The translations under genes were made by a program, and so were the position numbers. Positions 43,885-53,813 of a stretch of DNA of 64,000 nucleotides are shown here, one piece after another (positions within the stretch are counted from its first letter, which is position 1; each line of letters begins with the position of its first letter). This DNA is from Bdellovibrionota bacterium. GTDB taxonomy: Bacteria > Bdellovibrionota > Bdellovibrionia > Bdellovibrionales > Bdellovibrionaceae. The stretch lies in contig CAUJGP010000024.1 in assembly GCA_963170155.1 (NCBI GenBank), positions 1-64,000 on the forward strand, given 5' to 3'. A model generated the notes under the pieces. That model was not told where the DNA came from, ran no database searches, and saw only the letters and a program-made list of their open reading frames with translations.

Positions 43885-44053
43885 TACCTCTGCCCCCCAC
43901 AAGTTATGAAACATAAAAAGATATAAAATAAAGGACTCTGTTGGCACCCTCCATATAACCAAAATTTAAATCAACCGGTTTTATATCAAACGCTTTCCTG
44001 ATGCGCAAGCCAAGGGATAAGAAATAACGCCACGAAGCTTGTTAATGCTAAAC

Positions 44054-45259
44054 TCAATCCACATAAAAATGATTCGTGTACAACCAAGGAATCCATCGTG
44101 TCTGATCTGGCAAAGGAAGCTCTACTTTTAATCGCACCACAAATCGATACACTCCAACTTGTTCAATAGGTATTTCTGTTGTTTCTCCGGGGAGCTTTTG
44201 AAACTCTTCACCATTTCTATATACGATAACCTCTGCTGGATTTTCTACTTGAGGCAATTCAATTCTAAATTTTAATTTATTTTTAAATTTAATTCGATTT
44301 CCCATCAAATAAAACTGATCTTGATCCTGCAATAAAATATTAAATCCTTTTGGATTACCGAGAACATCCAAAGCAAAATAAAATTCTCCGCGCCTTAAAG
44401 CTCTCAAAATTTTGACCTTGTCACTCTTCATGCTGCCCGTCAGTTCCGAACGCAACAGCACATGCTCTGAACCCAAGCGAAATAAAGTTTCATAACTTGG
44501 AAACTTAATCACAGAACCCGTAAAAGGAATGGCCCTTGCTGTTGCCTCAAGACCTAAATGACCAACAACCGGTTTTTTTTGATTTAATGAACTCCATAGT
44601 TGAATTTCATTCTCAGGCTCTTTAAACAATCGAATAAAAGCCAGCTCTGGATTAAATGGATAAATCAAAAGGCTCCAAATAAAAGAAGCTTTAGACTCTT
44701 CTAAATGTTGTTGTTGCACACGTTTAAAGTTGATGATCTCCAAACCATCAAGACCCACGGGCCACTCACCAGTCCAACTGTAACCTTTCAAAAAAGGATG
44801 CGCCAACACTACCGAAGCTTCTCCTCTCGACTCTAATGGCTGAGTTAAGAAATCAGTTAAGTGAACTTGAATCTCACCTAAAGATTTGGCTTGTGGAAAC
44901 CCGTCCACACGATAATAAAGAAGCCTAGAATCAAGATAACTGTATTTTGCTCCCCTTAAAACCAATAAATTACCATAATAGGACTCTGTTGAAGAACTAT
45001 CATCCAAAAGATTATAATCCGTAATAATGACGTAATCTAAATCCGCCTGCTTGGCATCTTCTATGATTTCATTATCTTCACCACTACCTAGGGTTCTAAT
45101 GGAAGACACGTTAGTCACTCCACGATAGTCATAAAACGGATAAGGATGATTTTGATCTATCGATAAAGATCTTTTATTGACGTTGTAAGTAGAGACCATG
45201 AAACCGTAAATTAAGTAAAGAATCAGCACGGCAAAAAAAACCATTGTTGATTTTATCAT
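44054..45259 (-). CDS. membrane-anchored PHP-like protein, probably inactive
   Basis: 401 residues. One N-terminal membrane helix (about 6-24) precedes a PHP-domain-like body, where AKQADLDYVIITDYN (about 73-87) matches AxxxGLDxxAITDHN. The metal-binding HxH near the N-terminus is replaced by NVSS, the TDH by TDY, and the later histidines are partly missing (VVLAHPF, GHLGLEA remain). A beta-sandwich-like C-terminus (about 300-400) follows. It overlaps the glycosyltransferase gene by four bases, so a role in its surface glycan product is possible. Confidence 0.6.
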   Translation of the reverse strand: MIKSTMVFFAVLILYLIYGFMVSTYNVNKRSLSIDQNHPYPFYDYRGVTNVSSIRTLGSGEDNEIIEDAKQADLDYVIITDYNLLDDSSSTESYYGNLLVLRGAKYSYLDSRLLYYRVDGFPQAKSLGEIQVHLTDFLTQPLESRGEASVVLAHPFLKGYSWTGEWPVGLDGLEIINFKRVQQQHLEESKASFIWSLLIYPFNPELAFIRLFKEPENEIQLWSSLNQKKPVVGHLGLEATARAIPFTGSVIKFPSYETLFRLGSEHVLLRSELTGSMKSDKVKILRALRRGEFYFALDVLGNPKGFNILLQDQDQFYLMGNRIKFKNKLKFRIELPQVENPAEVIVYRNGEEFQKLPGETTEIPIEQVGVYRFVVRLKVELPLPDQTRWIPWLYTNHFYVD

Positions 45260-46563
45260 CGATAAAACCTCAACAAGACTAAATCTTCATCAATATTTTT
45301 AATAAGCTCCGCTTGATAACCTTGATCTTTCACCCACAAAGGCACATCTGTTTGACTGTGTTTAACTAAATAAAATTCATGGGCCCCTGGAGACGGCTTG
45401 CTTTCTGGCAAGGTATCATAAAAATCCGTCCGACTCATGTCGTAGAGCTTATAGATAGGCCTTTTGGTATTGAACCACAAATATGATGCCATTTGGTAGC
45501 TCGATGCAAAAAAGGGACGATAGTTTTGTTCAACTTCCAGAACTCTTTCATATCTTTTCGGTTCACAAAGTTTTTCAGGACAGTTTTCAAAACGAGGCTG
45601 TCTCCAAAAAAATAACAAAATGATTAAACTCACTCCCCAAAACAACGTGAAGCTTTTGATTCTCCAAGATTTATCATCATAAAAGGCCAAGAGAGACATT
45701 GTAGGTAAAAATGCCAGCTGACTCCAATTACCTTCAACTTTCGCGCTAAAAGATGAATACAAAAAGAAAGCAAAAATAGGGACCGAAAGATATATTAGTA
45801 ATTTTTGTTTGTTTTCTCGCAATGCTTTGAAAAAAAGAACCCAGTAAGCAGGGAATATGAAAATTAAAACCGTTAGCAAATAATCAATAGGCCAGTGAAG
45901 TTTCCAATCTTTTTTCCCAAATCCATGGTCCATTTGAAAACGGAAAGAAATCCAGTCATGTTCAAAATTCCAATAAAGCACCGGCAAAGCCCCAATAATC
46001 ATAAAAACAAGGCTTACTCCCACCCAAGTCCAGCGAATTTTATTAAAAAGCTTTTGCATGAAGAGATACGCTAACAAACAAGGCAAGATCAAAATAATAT
46101 GATACTTCGCTGTAAATCCCACACCCACGCCTAAGCCAAAAAGGATATAGTAACTTAACTTCTGCGTCGTCAGAGCCCTTTCAAAAGCAAATAGAGCTAA
46201 GGTATAAAAAAATAAAACTGGGAGATCAGGAGTCAAAATCAAACTCGCCATACCCACTAGAGGCGCAAAGAGAGAAAGAACAAACCATTTTTTACATTGC
46301 TGTTCATCAAAGCCTATGTTTTTAAGAAAATAATACCAGAAGATAAATGAAATGTGACCAAATAAAACCGCTGGCCACTTCAACATGATCTCAGGAAAAA
46401 AATGACCCAACTTAAACAACCAAGCCACAAACGGAGGGTGATCAAAATAAGACAAAGACAAGTTTTGCGACCAAACCCAATAATAATTTTCATCCGCCGT
46501 TAAAGGAATAAAACTGACTAATACACACTTTATAAGAAGGGCAATCCACCAAAGCTTAATCAT
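45256..46563 (-). CDS. PMT-family glycosyltransferase (membrane)
   Basis: 435 residues with about eight to ten membrane helices. Near the N-terminus ADENYYWVWSQNLSLSYFDHPPFVAWLF holds the acidic residue and the YxDHPP signature of ArnT/PMT-like GT-C enzymes (PMT_2), which use lipid-linked sugar donors in the periplasm. A periplasmic C-terminal domain follows (about 330-435). Acceptor unknown: lipid A, protein or other glycan. It is four bases overlapped with the PHP-like gene and five bases after rodZ. Confidence 0.85.
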   Translation of the reverse strand: MIKLWWIALLIKCVLVSFIPLTADENYYWVWSQNLSLSYFDHPPFVAWLFKLGHFFPEIMLKWPAVLFGHISFIFWYYFLKNIGFDEQQCKKWFVLSLFAPLVGMASLILTPDLPVLFFYTLALFAFERALTTQKLSYYILFGLGVGVGFTAKYHIILILPCLLAYLFMQKLFNKIRWTWVGVSLVFMIIGALPVLYWNFEHDWISFRFQMDHGFGKKDWKLHWPIDYLLTVLIFIFPAYWVLFFKALRENKQKLLIYLSVPIFAFFLYSSFSAKVEGNWSQLAFLPTMSLLAFYDDKSWRIKSFTLFWGVSLIILLFFWRQPRFENCPEKLCEPKRYERVLEVEQNYRPFFASSYQMASYLWFNTKRPIYKLYDMSRTDFYDTLPESKPSPGAHEFYLVKHSQTDVPLWVKDQGYQAELIKNIDEDLVLLRFYR

Positions 46564-46567
46564 TCAC

Positions 46568-47752
46568 TTACTCTGGAAATTTTAATTGCAACGGCTTCCC
46601 GAGATGCCCAGGAACGCCTCTATCTTTTCCATTATGAATAATATTAATTGAGCCACCATCGCTAAAACTAAAAGACAGCTTTTTATCTCCCCTGAAAGTA
46701 TGAACTTTTTCTGCGCTCAAAACAAGTGTCGCCTTGGCTTTATCATCAATACTATACTCTATAGTGACTTTATCTAAAGCCTCGATAATCACTTCTTGCG
46801 GACGACTTTGGGGAGTTGGCTCAACTACGGCTTCTTTTTTTTCTGCATTTTGCACCTCCGTCACAACAGTTGTGGCCGCTGCAGCTGGTGGTGGCGGAGA
46901 AGGCGGAACCGCACTCCCTTCCGCAGGTGGTTTTGACGGCTCTACTGCTTTTACAGAGGCACTCTGTGAATGGGTCAATGACGCCGACTCACTCGAAACC
47001 TTCTCTGGCTCCGTTGTTTTTAAATCTACAGCTTCTCCATTGGTCATACTCTCTTTATTCTCAGCAGTCCCATCTTGAAGAGGAGGCTCTGAACTCACTG
47101 GGAGAGAAAGCGCTTCAGGTTCTGTCCTTGGAAGCACTTCTAACTCAGATTCAGGCTTTACAATCGTCGCTTCGCGCTCGTATTTTTCTATCGTTTTGAT
47201 AACACCATAAATAATTGCACCAATAAGTATAATAATGGCCAAAGTGCCAATTTTCATAGATCTTGACCATGTTTTTTGATCTACAGAAAGGCTTGGAACA
47301 AGTGGCTCTTGAACGACAGGTATAATCTCTTCCTTTTTAATTGGAAGAGCAGCCACGGCCTCCTCTGTCCGTGTCGATACTGAATGGGGAGAGGTTACCT
47401 TTGATCCTGCAACAGCGGTGAATCCCTCTTTTTCATTTTCTTCATTATTATGAATCATCACCTCATTATGGCTCTCTGAAGTATTTTCTGACGCTTTTAT
47501 AATGGTTTTTGGATGAGTGCTTCCCATTTCTGATTGAAACAACTCAAGCACTTCCGTTCCATCTAAACGCAAAAATTGAGCATAACTTTGAACAAAACCA
47601 CGCAAAAAGGTTTTAGCTGGTAATTGCTCCATATCTCCATCTTCAAGCGCTTTTAAAATACGACTGTTGATTTTTAAATGAATTGAAACTTCTTGAAGTG
47701 AAATTCTTCTAGATTCTCTAGCTTCTCTTAATAGCTGACCTGTTTTTTTCAT
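46568..47752 (-). CDS. rodZ: RodZ-like cytoskeletal membrane protein
   Basis: 394 residues. N-terminal HTH (GQLLREARESRRISLQEVSIHLKINSRILKALEDGD, about 5-42) is followed by RGFVQSYAQFLRLDG as in the HTH_25 of RodZ. A membrane helix lies near residues 170-190 (IGTLAIIILIGAIIYGVI), followed by a Pro/Glu/Ala-rich disordered periplasmic linker. A C-terminal beta domain (about 315-394: EALDKVTIEYSIDDKAKATLVLSAEKVHTFRGDKK) is of the DUF4115 type. It links MreB to the wall-synthesis machinery. Shine-Dalgarno AAGGAAG is at spacing seven. Confidence 0.85.
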   Translation of the reverse strand: MKKTGQLLREARESRRISLQEVSIHLKINSRILKALEDGDMEQLPAKTFLRGFVQSYAQFLRLDGTEVLELFQSEMGSTHPKTIIKASENTSESHNEVMIHNNEENEKEGFTAVAGSKVTSPHSVSTRTEEAVAALPIKKEEIIPVVQEPLVPSLSVDQKTWSRSMKIGTLAIIILIGAIIYGVIKTIEKYEREATIVKPESELEVLPRTEPEALSLPVSSEPPLQDGTAENKESMTNGEAVDLKTTEPEKVSSESASLTHSQSASVKAVEPSKPPAEGSAVPPSPPPPAAAATTVVTEVQNAEKKEAVVEPTPQSRPQEVIIEALDKVTIEYSIDDKAKATLVLSAEKVHTFRGDKKLSFSFSDGGSINIIHNGKDRGVPGHLGKPLQLKFPE

Positions 47753-47755
47753 TGA

Positions 47756-48589
47756 TTACTTCCTTAGAATTTCTAACATCGATTCTGCTTTATCTTTAAG
47801 GGAACTGTTTTTCTGCACTAAAGCTTCTAATCGCGCCCGAGCTTTCATTGAATCTCCCATACGATAATAGGCAATCGCACTGAAGTAAATGGGCTCATCA
47901 AAATTAACTTTTAAACAATAAGCAGAAGCCTTATCAAGAACCTGAATAGAACGCTGAAGTTCCTTCATCTCTAACAAGCTTCTACCATAATAACTCTGAG
48001 CTAAACAATTTTCTCTATCGTAGTTGACGGCCTTAAGGAAAGCTTCTCTAGATTCGGAGTATTTTTGCTCTTTAAAATAAGATAAACCTAAATTAATAAA
48101 AACCTTAGCCGGCTGCGTGTAAGTTAAATCTTCCAGTACTTTTTTTATTTGTTCACGAGCCTCTCTATATTTGCCTCTCTCCACCAATACTCTTGATAAA
48201 TTATTTCGACCTTCTGTAAAATTAGGATTGAGTGAAATCGCCTTTTTAAAATTGATTTCTGACTGTTCATATCTCTCTAACATAAAATAGGTCATACCCA
48301 AATTATTATAAATTAAGGGATTATTTGTTTTGTAAGATTCTGCCTGTAGCAACTCCTTGAGTGCTTCAGGAAAATTTCCTTTTTCTAAATGCGCAGATCC
48401 CACTCTGAAATGAAGATCTGCATAATCTTTTGTCGTTGCTCCAGGGCTTACGCAACCACTCAAATAAAAACCATAGAAAAACAACAGGGCTAGCGTTATT
48501 CCTCGCCTTATTTTTTTTCGATACAAGATATTGTGAAAACGTATGAAAAAAACACTGATATCAAATATCGTTTTATCTCGTACTTCCAA
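47756..48589 (-). CDS. TPR lipoprotein (PilF-like)
   Basis: About 277 residues from TTG 48589, supported by GGGAGG five bases before it; a longer GTG frame to 48640 overlaps the methyltransferase gene. Signal ends FYLSGC (lipobox), then about six TPR units (AHLEKGNFPEALKELLQAE, MFERYEQSEINFKKAISLNP, LVERGKYREAREQIKKVLED, YFKEQKYSESREAFLKAVNYD). Resembles PilF/PilW pilotins that aid type IV pilus secretin assembly. Possibly instead an envelope scaffold. The gene is close to rodZ (3 bp). Confidence 0.78.
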   Translation of the reverse strand: MEVRDKTIFDISVFFIRFHNILYRKKIRRGITLALLFFYGFYLSGCVSPGATTKDYADLHFRVGSAHLEKGNFPEALKELLQAESYKTNNPLIYNNLGMTYFMLERYEQSEINFKKAISLNPNFTEGRNNLSRVLVERGKYREAREQIKKVLEDLTYTQPAKVFINLGLSYFKEQKYSESREAFLKAVNYDRENCLAQSYYGRSLLEMKELQRSIQVLDKASAYCLKVNFDEPIYFSAIAYYRMGDSMKARARLEALVQKNSSLKDKAESMLEILRK

Positions 48590-48632
48590 AAAATCCCTCC
48601 CAGATCCTGATGAAAGTTTTAATTCTCTCTTT

Positions 48633-49817
48633 TCAAACACGCTCTAAGACACTAAATACTTCAATATGATCGGTCTGAGGAAACATGTCGAGCCCCTGTA
48701 TAGTCGCTATGCGGTATTTAAATCCATTTTGCCTAGCGCCATCGAGAAATCGTTTTAAATCACGCCCCCAAGTCATGGGGTCACAACTGACAGAAACCAA
48801 CCATCTTGGAGCTTGAATCGCCAGTTCCTGAATAACCGCTGTGTCACAACCATCACGAGAAGGATCAATGATGACAAAACTCTCTGTGGGTAAATGGAGT
48901 CTCTGAAGATAAGATTTCACATCCATATTGATAAATCGCAGATTATGAATCGATTGTTCCTGTGCGAGTTCTAACCCCATCGTAATAGAATCATAACTCC
49001 ATTCCACGCACTCCACAGTGGCTTGAGGATAACGTTTTGCGAGTGGAAGAGATAAGTTTCCATAACCTCCATAAAGATCAAAAATGGGATATCCTTGGAG
49101 CTCGCTGTAATATTTTAATACTTTGGCTTGTAGGTGTTCATTCTGGGAATGATTGATTTGCGCAAAACCTAAGGGCTCTTCCTGAGTTTCCACGAAAGTT
49201 CTTGTAAGATTATTGTTAAGACCTACTTGTAGTCTGTACTTTCCCGGCTCTAATTTTTTTTGTTTCATTTTTTGAATCTCAAGATTCAAGGGCTCTTCAG
49301 CAATAGCACATGATTCAATTTCTACTAAATTATGACTTCCTTTTTCAAAAAATCCAAGCTTACCTTCTTTATCCACGCGTACTTGAATGCGATTCCGATA
49401 ATGATAAAAATGAGAACTCTGGTGAAAGGGCTCAAATTGCATTTCTTCATTCGGTAAAAACCTTTTAACGATCTCTTCTAAAATATTTTGTTTGCTTTTG
49501 ACCTGTTCTTCATAACGGATATGTTGCCATTGGCATCCACCACATTGACCAAAGACTTTACACTGAGGATGGGTTCGCCCATGACCTTCACTCAAAATTC
49601 TTAGAATTTTGCCCTTTGAAAAATTTTTCTTTACCTCAAAAACTTCAACTTCTAAATGATCTCCTGGGGCAGAGTAATCAACAAAAATCACTTGACCATT
49701 ATAACGCCCCAGCCCCATTCCTCCATAAATGAGTTTATCAATTTTGAGCTCAAGGACATCTCCCTTTTTTACAGAAGGAGCCATCAGCGCGATTGATCCA
49801 TTATTGTCATCATTCAT
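48633..49817 (-). CDS. 23S rRNA (uracil-5-)-methyltransferase, RlmD/TrmA family
   Basis: About 394 residues from ATG 49817. TRAM domain (about 20-70), then CKVFGQCGGCQWQHI (4Fe-4S ligands), HYRNRIQ, FDLYGGYGNLSLPLAKRYP (SAM motif), VIIDPSRDGC and LVSVSCDPMTWGRDLKRFL with nucleophile Cys. The enzyme methylates C5 of a uridine in 23S rRNA or tRNA; the RlmC/RlmD/TrmA choice cannot be made by reading. Shine-Dalgarno AGGGAG stands unusually close to the ATG. It is 43 bp from the TPR lipoprotein gene, and probably in an operon with it. Confidence 0.88.
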   Translation of the reverse strand: MNDDNNGSIALMAPSVKKGDVLELKIDKLIYGGMGLGRYNGQVIFVDYSAPGDHLEVEVFEVKKNFSKGKILRILSEGHGRTHPQCKVFGQCGGCQWQHIRYEEQVKSKQNILEEIVKRFLPNEEMQFEPFHQSSHFYHYRNRIQVRVDKEGKLGFFEKGSHNLVEIESCAIAEEPLNLEIQKMKQKKLEPGKYRLQVGLNNNLTRTFVETQEEPLGFAQINHSQNEHLQAKVLKYYSELQGYPIFDLYGGYGNLSLPLAKRYPQATVECVEWSYDSITMGLELAQEQSIHNLRFINMDVKSYLQRLHLPTESFVIIDPSRDGCDTAVIQELAIQAPRWLVSVSCDPMTWGRDLKRFLDGARQNGFKYRIATIQGLDMFPQTDHIEVFSVLERV

Positions 49818-49894
49818 TTCTCCCTGCAATTTGTGAAAAAAGAATCCAATTGATATTTTTCGAGACTTTGTTTGAATTATCTTTCAAATTATTT

Positions 49895-49923
49895 TTGGTC
49901 ATTCATTAATTTATTCATATACT
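49895..49923 (+). promoter_or_regulatory. sigma-70-like promoter of a candidate small RNA
   Basis: TTGGTC (49895-49900), a 17-bp spacer, then TATACT (49918-49923). Predicted start near 49930, exactly the A of an ATG. No annotated gene follows before the hairpin at 49988-50018. It lies between the methyltransferase gene (minus) and ndk (minus), so its rightward transcript is antisense to the ndk 3' end. Confidence 0.6.
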
Positions 49924-49929
49924 ACACTC

Positions 49930-50018
49930 ATGAATTGCTACCGCGATACCGAAAAATGCGCGCTCGAGCATCAACAGAATATTAAAAAGAAAAAGCCTGG
50001 TCTTTCCAGGCTTTTTCT
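49930..50018 (+). ncRNA. candidate small RNA, about 90 nt
   Basis: The segment from the predicted start 49930 to the terminator end 50018 is about 89 nt with no conserved gene. It begins with ATG and reads through a 50-residue frame, so a leaderless peptide is possible, but that frame runs through the terminator hairpin and on to about 50082. The A-rich stretch and U-rich tail suit an Hfq-like or antisense RNA. No known family is recognised. Confidence 0.4.
49988..50018. terminator. bidirectional intrinsic terminator
   Basis: AGAAAAAGCCTGG (49988-50000) pairs with CCAGGCTTTTTCT (50006-50018), a 13-bp perfect stem with five-base loop. Flanking A and T runs allow function on both strands: for leftward ndk (stop at 50047) and for the rightward candidate RNA. 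Confidence 0.92.
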
Positions 50019-50046
50019 GAGCTTATTGATTTTGAAAAAAGCTTCT

Positions 50047-50472
50047 TTATTCATTGCAAATTTCATGTTTTTCAAAAAATAAATTAATCTCGCGCGCAGC
50101 AGAGACAGGGCTATCACTTCCATGAACAGCATTCTCACCAACACTATCTCCATAAATAGCACGAATGGTCCCTACTGCTGCTTTTTTAGGATCTGTTGCA
50201 CCCATGATCTCACGATTTTTCACGACAGCATTCTCACCTGATAGAACCATTACCATCACAGGTCCTGAGGTCATAAAACTCACAAGTTCACCAAAAAAAG
50301 GACGCTCTTTATGTTCAGCATAAAACTCTTGGCATTTATCTTTAGAGATTACCATTAATTTTGCTGCCGCAATCTTTAATCCATTTTTTTCAAATGTTTC
50401 AATCACATCCCCAATGACATTTTTTTTCATTGCATTGGGTTTAATAATACTAAACGTTAATTCTTTTGCCAT
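50047..50472 (-). CDS. ndk: nucleoside diphosphate kinase
   Basis: A 141-residue enzyme balancing NTP pools by ping-pong phosphotransfer through His. [67 protein letters not shown] and [20 protein letters not shown] (active His) are all as in the family. Length is standard. It lies 204 bp downstream of sucD, with a 16-bp palindrome (50506-50521) just before its start. Confidence 0.97.
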   Translation of the reverse strand: MAKELTFSIIKPNAMKKNVIGDVIETFEKNGLKIAAAKLMVISKDKCQEFYAEHKERPFFGELVSFMTSGPVMVMVLSGENAVVKNREIMGATDPKKAAVGTIRAIYGDSVGENAVHGSDSPVSAAREINLFFEKHEICNE

Positions 50473-50676
50473 ATCAGCTCCTTATTCTAAAAAAGAAATC
50501 CTCGAGTTTTTTATAAAAAACCCGTTGATTCTTAGAATGTGATCATTAGATTATTTAATGCCAACAAAGGAATTCCATCATTAGCATTTATTGAGAAACC
50601 TATAAAATAGACTTTACTTCAAGTCACCAAAATTTCCTTTTTTCTTTCAATCACTTCCGCAAAGCCTAATCGCTTA

Positions 50677-51543
50677 TTACAATGAGTTTTTTAAAGTGGT
50701 CCCTAAGTCTGCTGGGCTACGAGCAATCTTACATCCTGCCGACTCAAGTGCTTGAAATTTTGCTTCGGCCGTTCCTTTACCACCACTAATAATCGCACCC
50801 GCATGGCCCATTCTCTTGCCCTTGGGAGCCGTAGCCCCAGCAATAAAGCAAGTGACTGGCTTTTTAAATTCTCGCTTAATATATTCAGCAGCTTCTTCTT
50901 CTGCTGTTCCACCAATCTCACCAATCATAATCACAGCATCAGTATTAGGGTCTTTTTGAAAAAGCTCGAGGACATCGATAAAATTGGTTCCATTTACTGG
51001 ATCGCCACCAATTCCCACGCATGTCGACTGGCCTAAACCCAAGCCTGTTAGCTGATGAACTGCTTCGTAAGTCAGGGTTCCAGAGCGAGAGAGAACACCT
51101 ATACGGCCCGGTTTATGAATATGACCAGGCATGATTCCAATCTTACATTGCCCTGGAGTGATCACACCCGGGCAATTAGGACCGATAAGACGAGATCCTT
51201 TTCCTTGCATAAATCGTTTTACTTTAACCATATCTAAAACAGGAATTCCTTCCGTGATGCAAATCACTAATTCAATGCCTGCATCGACAGCCTCCATGAT
51301 CGAATCCGCCGCAAAAGCCGGAGGCACAAAAATAACAGATGCGTTGGCTCCGGTTCTTTCCCGAGCTTCATACATTGAATTATAAACGGGAAGATTCAAA
51401 TGAGTTGTTCCACCTTTGCCCGGAGTAACCCCACCAACAACCTTTGTACCATACGCTAAACACTGTTCGGCATGAAATGTTCCTTGAGAACCTGTAAAAC
51501 CCTGAACTAAAACCTTCGTTTCTGAATTAACTAAAATGGCCAC
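50677..51543 (-). CDS. sucD: succinyl-CoA synthetase subunit alpha
   Basis: A 288-residue alpha subunit. [33 protein letters not shown] is the CoA-binding Rossmann part. The active His, phosphorylated during catalysis, is in [22 protein letters not shown] near residue 247. It pairs with the SucC beta subunit encoded immediately upstream (12 bp) to make succinate and NTP in the TCA cycle. Confidence 0.97.
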   Translation of the reverse strand: MAILVNSETKVLVQGFTGSQGTFHAEQCLAYGTKVVGGVTPGKGGTTHLNLPVYNSMYEARERTGANASVIFVPPAFAADSIMEAVDAGIELVICITEGIPVLDMVKVKRFMQGKGSRLIGPNCPGVITPGQCKIGIMPGHIHKPGRIGVLSRSGTLTYEAVHQLTGLGLGQSTCVGIGGDPVNGTNFIDVLELFQKDPNTDAVIMIGEIGGTAEEEAAEYIKREFKKPVTCFIAGATAPKGKRMGHAGAIISGGKGTAEAKFQALESAGCKIARSPADLGTTLKNSL

Positions 51544-51555
51544 GGTATCTCCTTC

Positions 51556-52722
51556 TTATCTCTTATTAATAGCATTGACGATTTTCTGAGCGGCATCGGT
51601 GAGAGTATCTGCGGGAATAATATTAAGCCCGCTTTCAGCCAAGATCTTCTTACCTAGGTCAACATTGGTCCCTTGCAAACGAACCACCAACGGAACTTTC
51701 AAGCCAACTTCTTTAGACGCGGCAATAACACCTTCTGCGATAATATCGCACTTCATAATTCCACCGAAAATATTCACCAGAATGCCTTGAACATTTGGAT
51801 CTTTTAAAATGATTTTAAAAGCGGCCGTCACTTTTTCCCGACTTGCGCCTCCACCTACATCCAAAAAGTTGGCTGGAGTGCCACCGTGAAGCTTAATAAT
51901 ATCCATGGTACTCATGGCTAATCCAGCTCCATTGACTAAACAACCGATGTTTCCATCCAGCTTGATAAAAGCTAATTCATACTTACTCGCTTCGATTTCC
52001 GTTGGATTTTCCTCGGTTAAGTCACGCATTTCAACAATGTCGGAGTGACGATAAAGCGCATTGGAATCAAAATTCATTTTAGCATCAAGAGCAAAAACCT
52101 CACCTTCTTTTGTTAAAACAAGAGGATTGATTTCTGCAATGGAGCAATCTGTTTCCACAAAAGCTTTGTAAAGCGCCATAAAAAATTGTGCCGCCTTATT
52201 GACGTTAGCGGCGGGTATCCCAATTTCATAAGCCAAGCGCCTCGCTTGAAAAACTCCCAAACCGATCACAGGATCCACATCTATTTTTTTAATAGCCTCC
52301 GGTTTATGAGCAGCAACTTCCTCGATATCCATCCCGCCTTCACTGGATCCCATCATTGCAACACGCCCTGTCGCTCGATCAACTAAAGCAGCCACATAAT
52401 ATTCTTTTTGAATATTACATCCTTGTTCAATGAAAATTTTGTGAACCTTTTTACCTTCAGGGCCTGTTTGATGAGTCACCAGGTTCATTCCTAAAATTTG
52501 GCCGGCTAAAGCTTTGACTTCATCCAGAGATTTAGCGAGCTTAACCCCACCGCCTTTTCCCCTTCCTCCGGCATGAATCTGAGCTTTAACAACCCACAGA
52601 GAACCTCCTACATCCCGAGCCGCTTGCACAGCCTCCTCGGGAGTATCAGCTACTTTTCCTTTTAAAGTAGCAACTCCGTATCTTCTAAGAACTTCCTTGG
52701 CCTGGTATTCATGAATATTCAT
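51556..52722 (-). CDS. sucC: succinyl-CoA synthetase subunit beta
   Basis: A 388-residue beta subunit with ATP-grasp domain. [100 protein letters not shown] and [11 protein letters not shown] are conserved. It forms the nucleotide-binding half of the heterodimer with SucD. It is 28 bp downstream of mdh, so mdh-sucC-sucD form one TCA operon. Confidence 0.97.
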   Translation of the reverse strand: MNIHEYQAKEVLRRYGVATLKGKVADTPEEAVQAARDVGGSLWVVKAQIHAGGRGKGGGVKLAKSLDEVKALAGQILGMNLVTHQTGPEGKKVHKIFIEQGCNIQKEYYVAALVDRATGRVAMMGSSEGGMDIEEVAAHKPEAIKKIDVDPVIGLGVFQARRLAYEIGIPAANVNKAAQFFMALYKAFVETDCSIAEINPLVLTKEGEVFALDAKMNFDSNALYRHSDIVEMRDLTEENPTEIEASKYELAFIKLDGNIGCLVNGAGLAMSTMDIIKLHGGTPANFLDVGGGASREKVTAAFKIILKDPNVQGILVNIFGGIMKCDIIAEGVIAASKEVGLKVPLVVRLQGTNVDLGKKILAESGLNIIPADTLTDAAQKIVNAINKR

Positions 52723-52750
52723 GGTTGATCACCTTTTTTACTTGTTTAAA

Positions 52751-53695
52751 TTAATATTGAATTGTTTTTAGAGCTGTCACAAGGCCTTCAACTGATTTAA
52801 TTGAGTTTTGAAGACCTGCTTTTTCGGACTCATTCAATTGAAGTTCAAAAACCTTTTCCATACCTTTACCTGTCAGCTTACAAAGAACTCCTACAAAAAG
52901 CCCTTTCACTCCGTATTCACCTTGAAGCTCTACTGCACAAGGCAAAATACGACGCTGGTCTTTTACAATGGCTTCCGCCATCTGCACAGCACTCGCAGAA
53001 GGAGCATAAAAAGCGGATCCCGTTTGTAAAAGACCAACAATTTCCGCTCCACCCTTTCTTGTTCTTTCAACAATAGCTTCAATTCTGTCTTTTGGAAGAA
53101 TTTCCGTCAATGGTACGCCACCAACAGAGCAATGTCTGGGCATTGGTACCATGTCATCACCATGCCCCCCTAAAACGATCGCATGAATGTCTTTCACTGA
53201 CACTTGAAGCTCTTCAGAGATAAATGTTTTCATTCGAGCTGTATCTAAAACCCCCGCCATTCCAATCACTCTCTCTCGAGGAAAGCCTGTCACTTGCTTA
53301 GCAACGTATGCCATAGCATCCAGTGGGTTTGAAACAACGATAAGGACAGAGTTCGGAGCGTATTCTCGAATTCCCTCACAACAAGCTTTTACAATTTTCG
53401 CATTCGTTGCTAAAAGATCATCGCGGCTCATTCCTGGCTTACGAGGAAGTCCCGCCGTCAAAATCACAACATCACTTCCAGCAATGTCTTTATAGTCTTT
53501 GGTCCCGACAATACGAGAATCATACAACTCTACGGGCGCCGCCTCATAAAGATCAAGAGCCTTACCTTTAGCGACTCCCTCATTAATATCTAATAAAACA
53601 ACATCTCCTAGTTCTTTTGCTGCGGCCCAATGAGCACAGGTTGATCCTACAAAACCAGCCCCGATCACCGCGATCTTTTTTCTTGTGTGTACCAT
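52751..53695 (-). CDS. mdh: malate dehydrogenase (LDH-like)
   Basis: 314 residues. [18 protein letters not shown] is the NAD-binding loop, [18 protein letters not shown] carries the substrate-loop Arg of malate (not lactate) enzymes, [13 protein letters not shown] and [20 protein letters not shown] hold the catalytic His. It oxidises malate to oxaloacetate for the citrate synthase. First in the mdh-sucC-sucD run and divergent from the Mla-type operon. Confidence 0.97.
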   Translation of the reverse strand: MVHTRKKIAVIGAGFVGSTCAHWAAAKELGDVVLLDINEGVAKGKALDLYEAAPVELYDSRIVGTKDYKDIAGSDVVILTAGLPRKPGMSRDDLLATNAKIVKACCEGIREYAPNSVLIVVSNPLDAMAYVAKQVTGFPRERVIGMAGVLDTARMKTFISEELQVSVKDIHAIVLGGHGDDMVPMPRHCSVGGVPLTEILPKDRIEAIVERTRKGGAEIVGLLQTGSAFYAPSASAVQMAEAIVKDQRRILPCAVELQGEYGVKGLFVGVLCKLTGKGMEKVFELQLNESEKAGLQNSIKSVEGLVTALKTIQY

Positions 53696-53813
53696 AAAAT
53701 CTCCTCATCATATTTTATAGAGAGTGCATGAACGCACTTTTATTGATTGCAACTTATCGAGTATTAACGAATCGACTCGCTGGAGTCATGAACTTCACTG
53801 ATGGAGGATTTTT

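Noticed and set aside
46734-47199. Two plus-strand ORFs opposite rodZ
   Set aside because: Antisense shadows of the Pro/Ala-rich rodZ linker; composition explains the open frames.
50506-50521. 16-bp perfect palindrome GTTTTTTATAAAAAAC upstream of ndk
   Set aside because: Low complexity A/T runs make it weak evidence; might be a leader structure of ndk, but not listed as a regulatory site.
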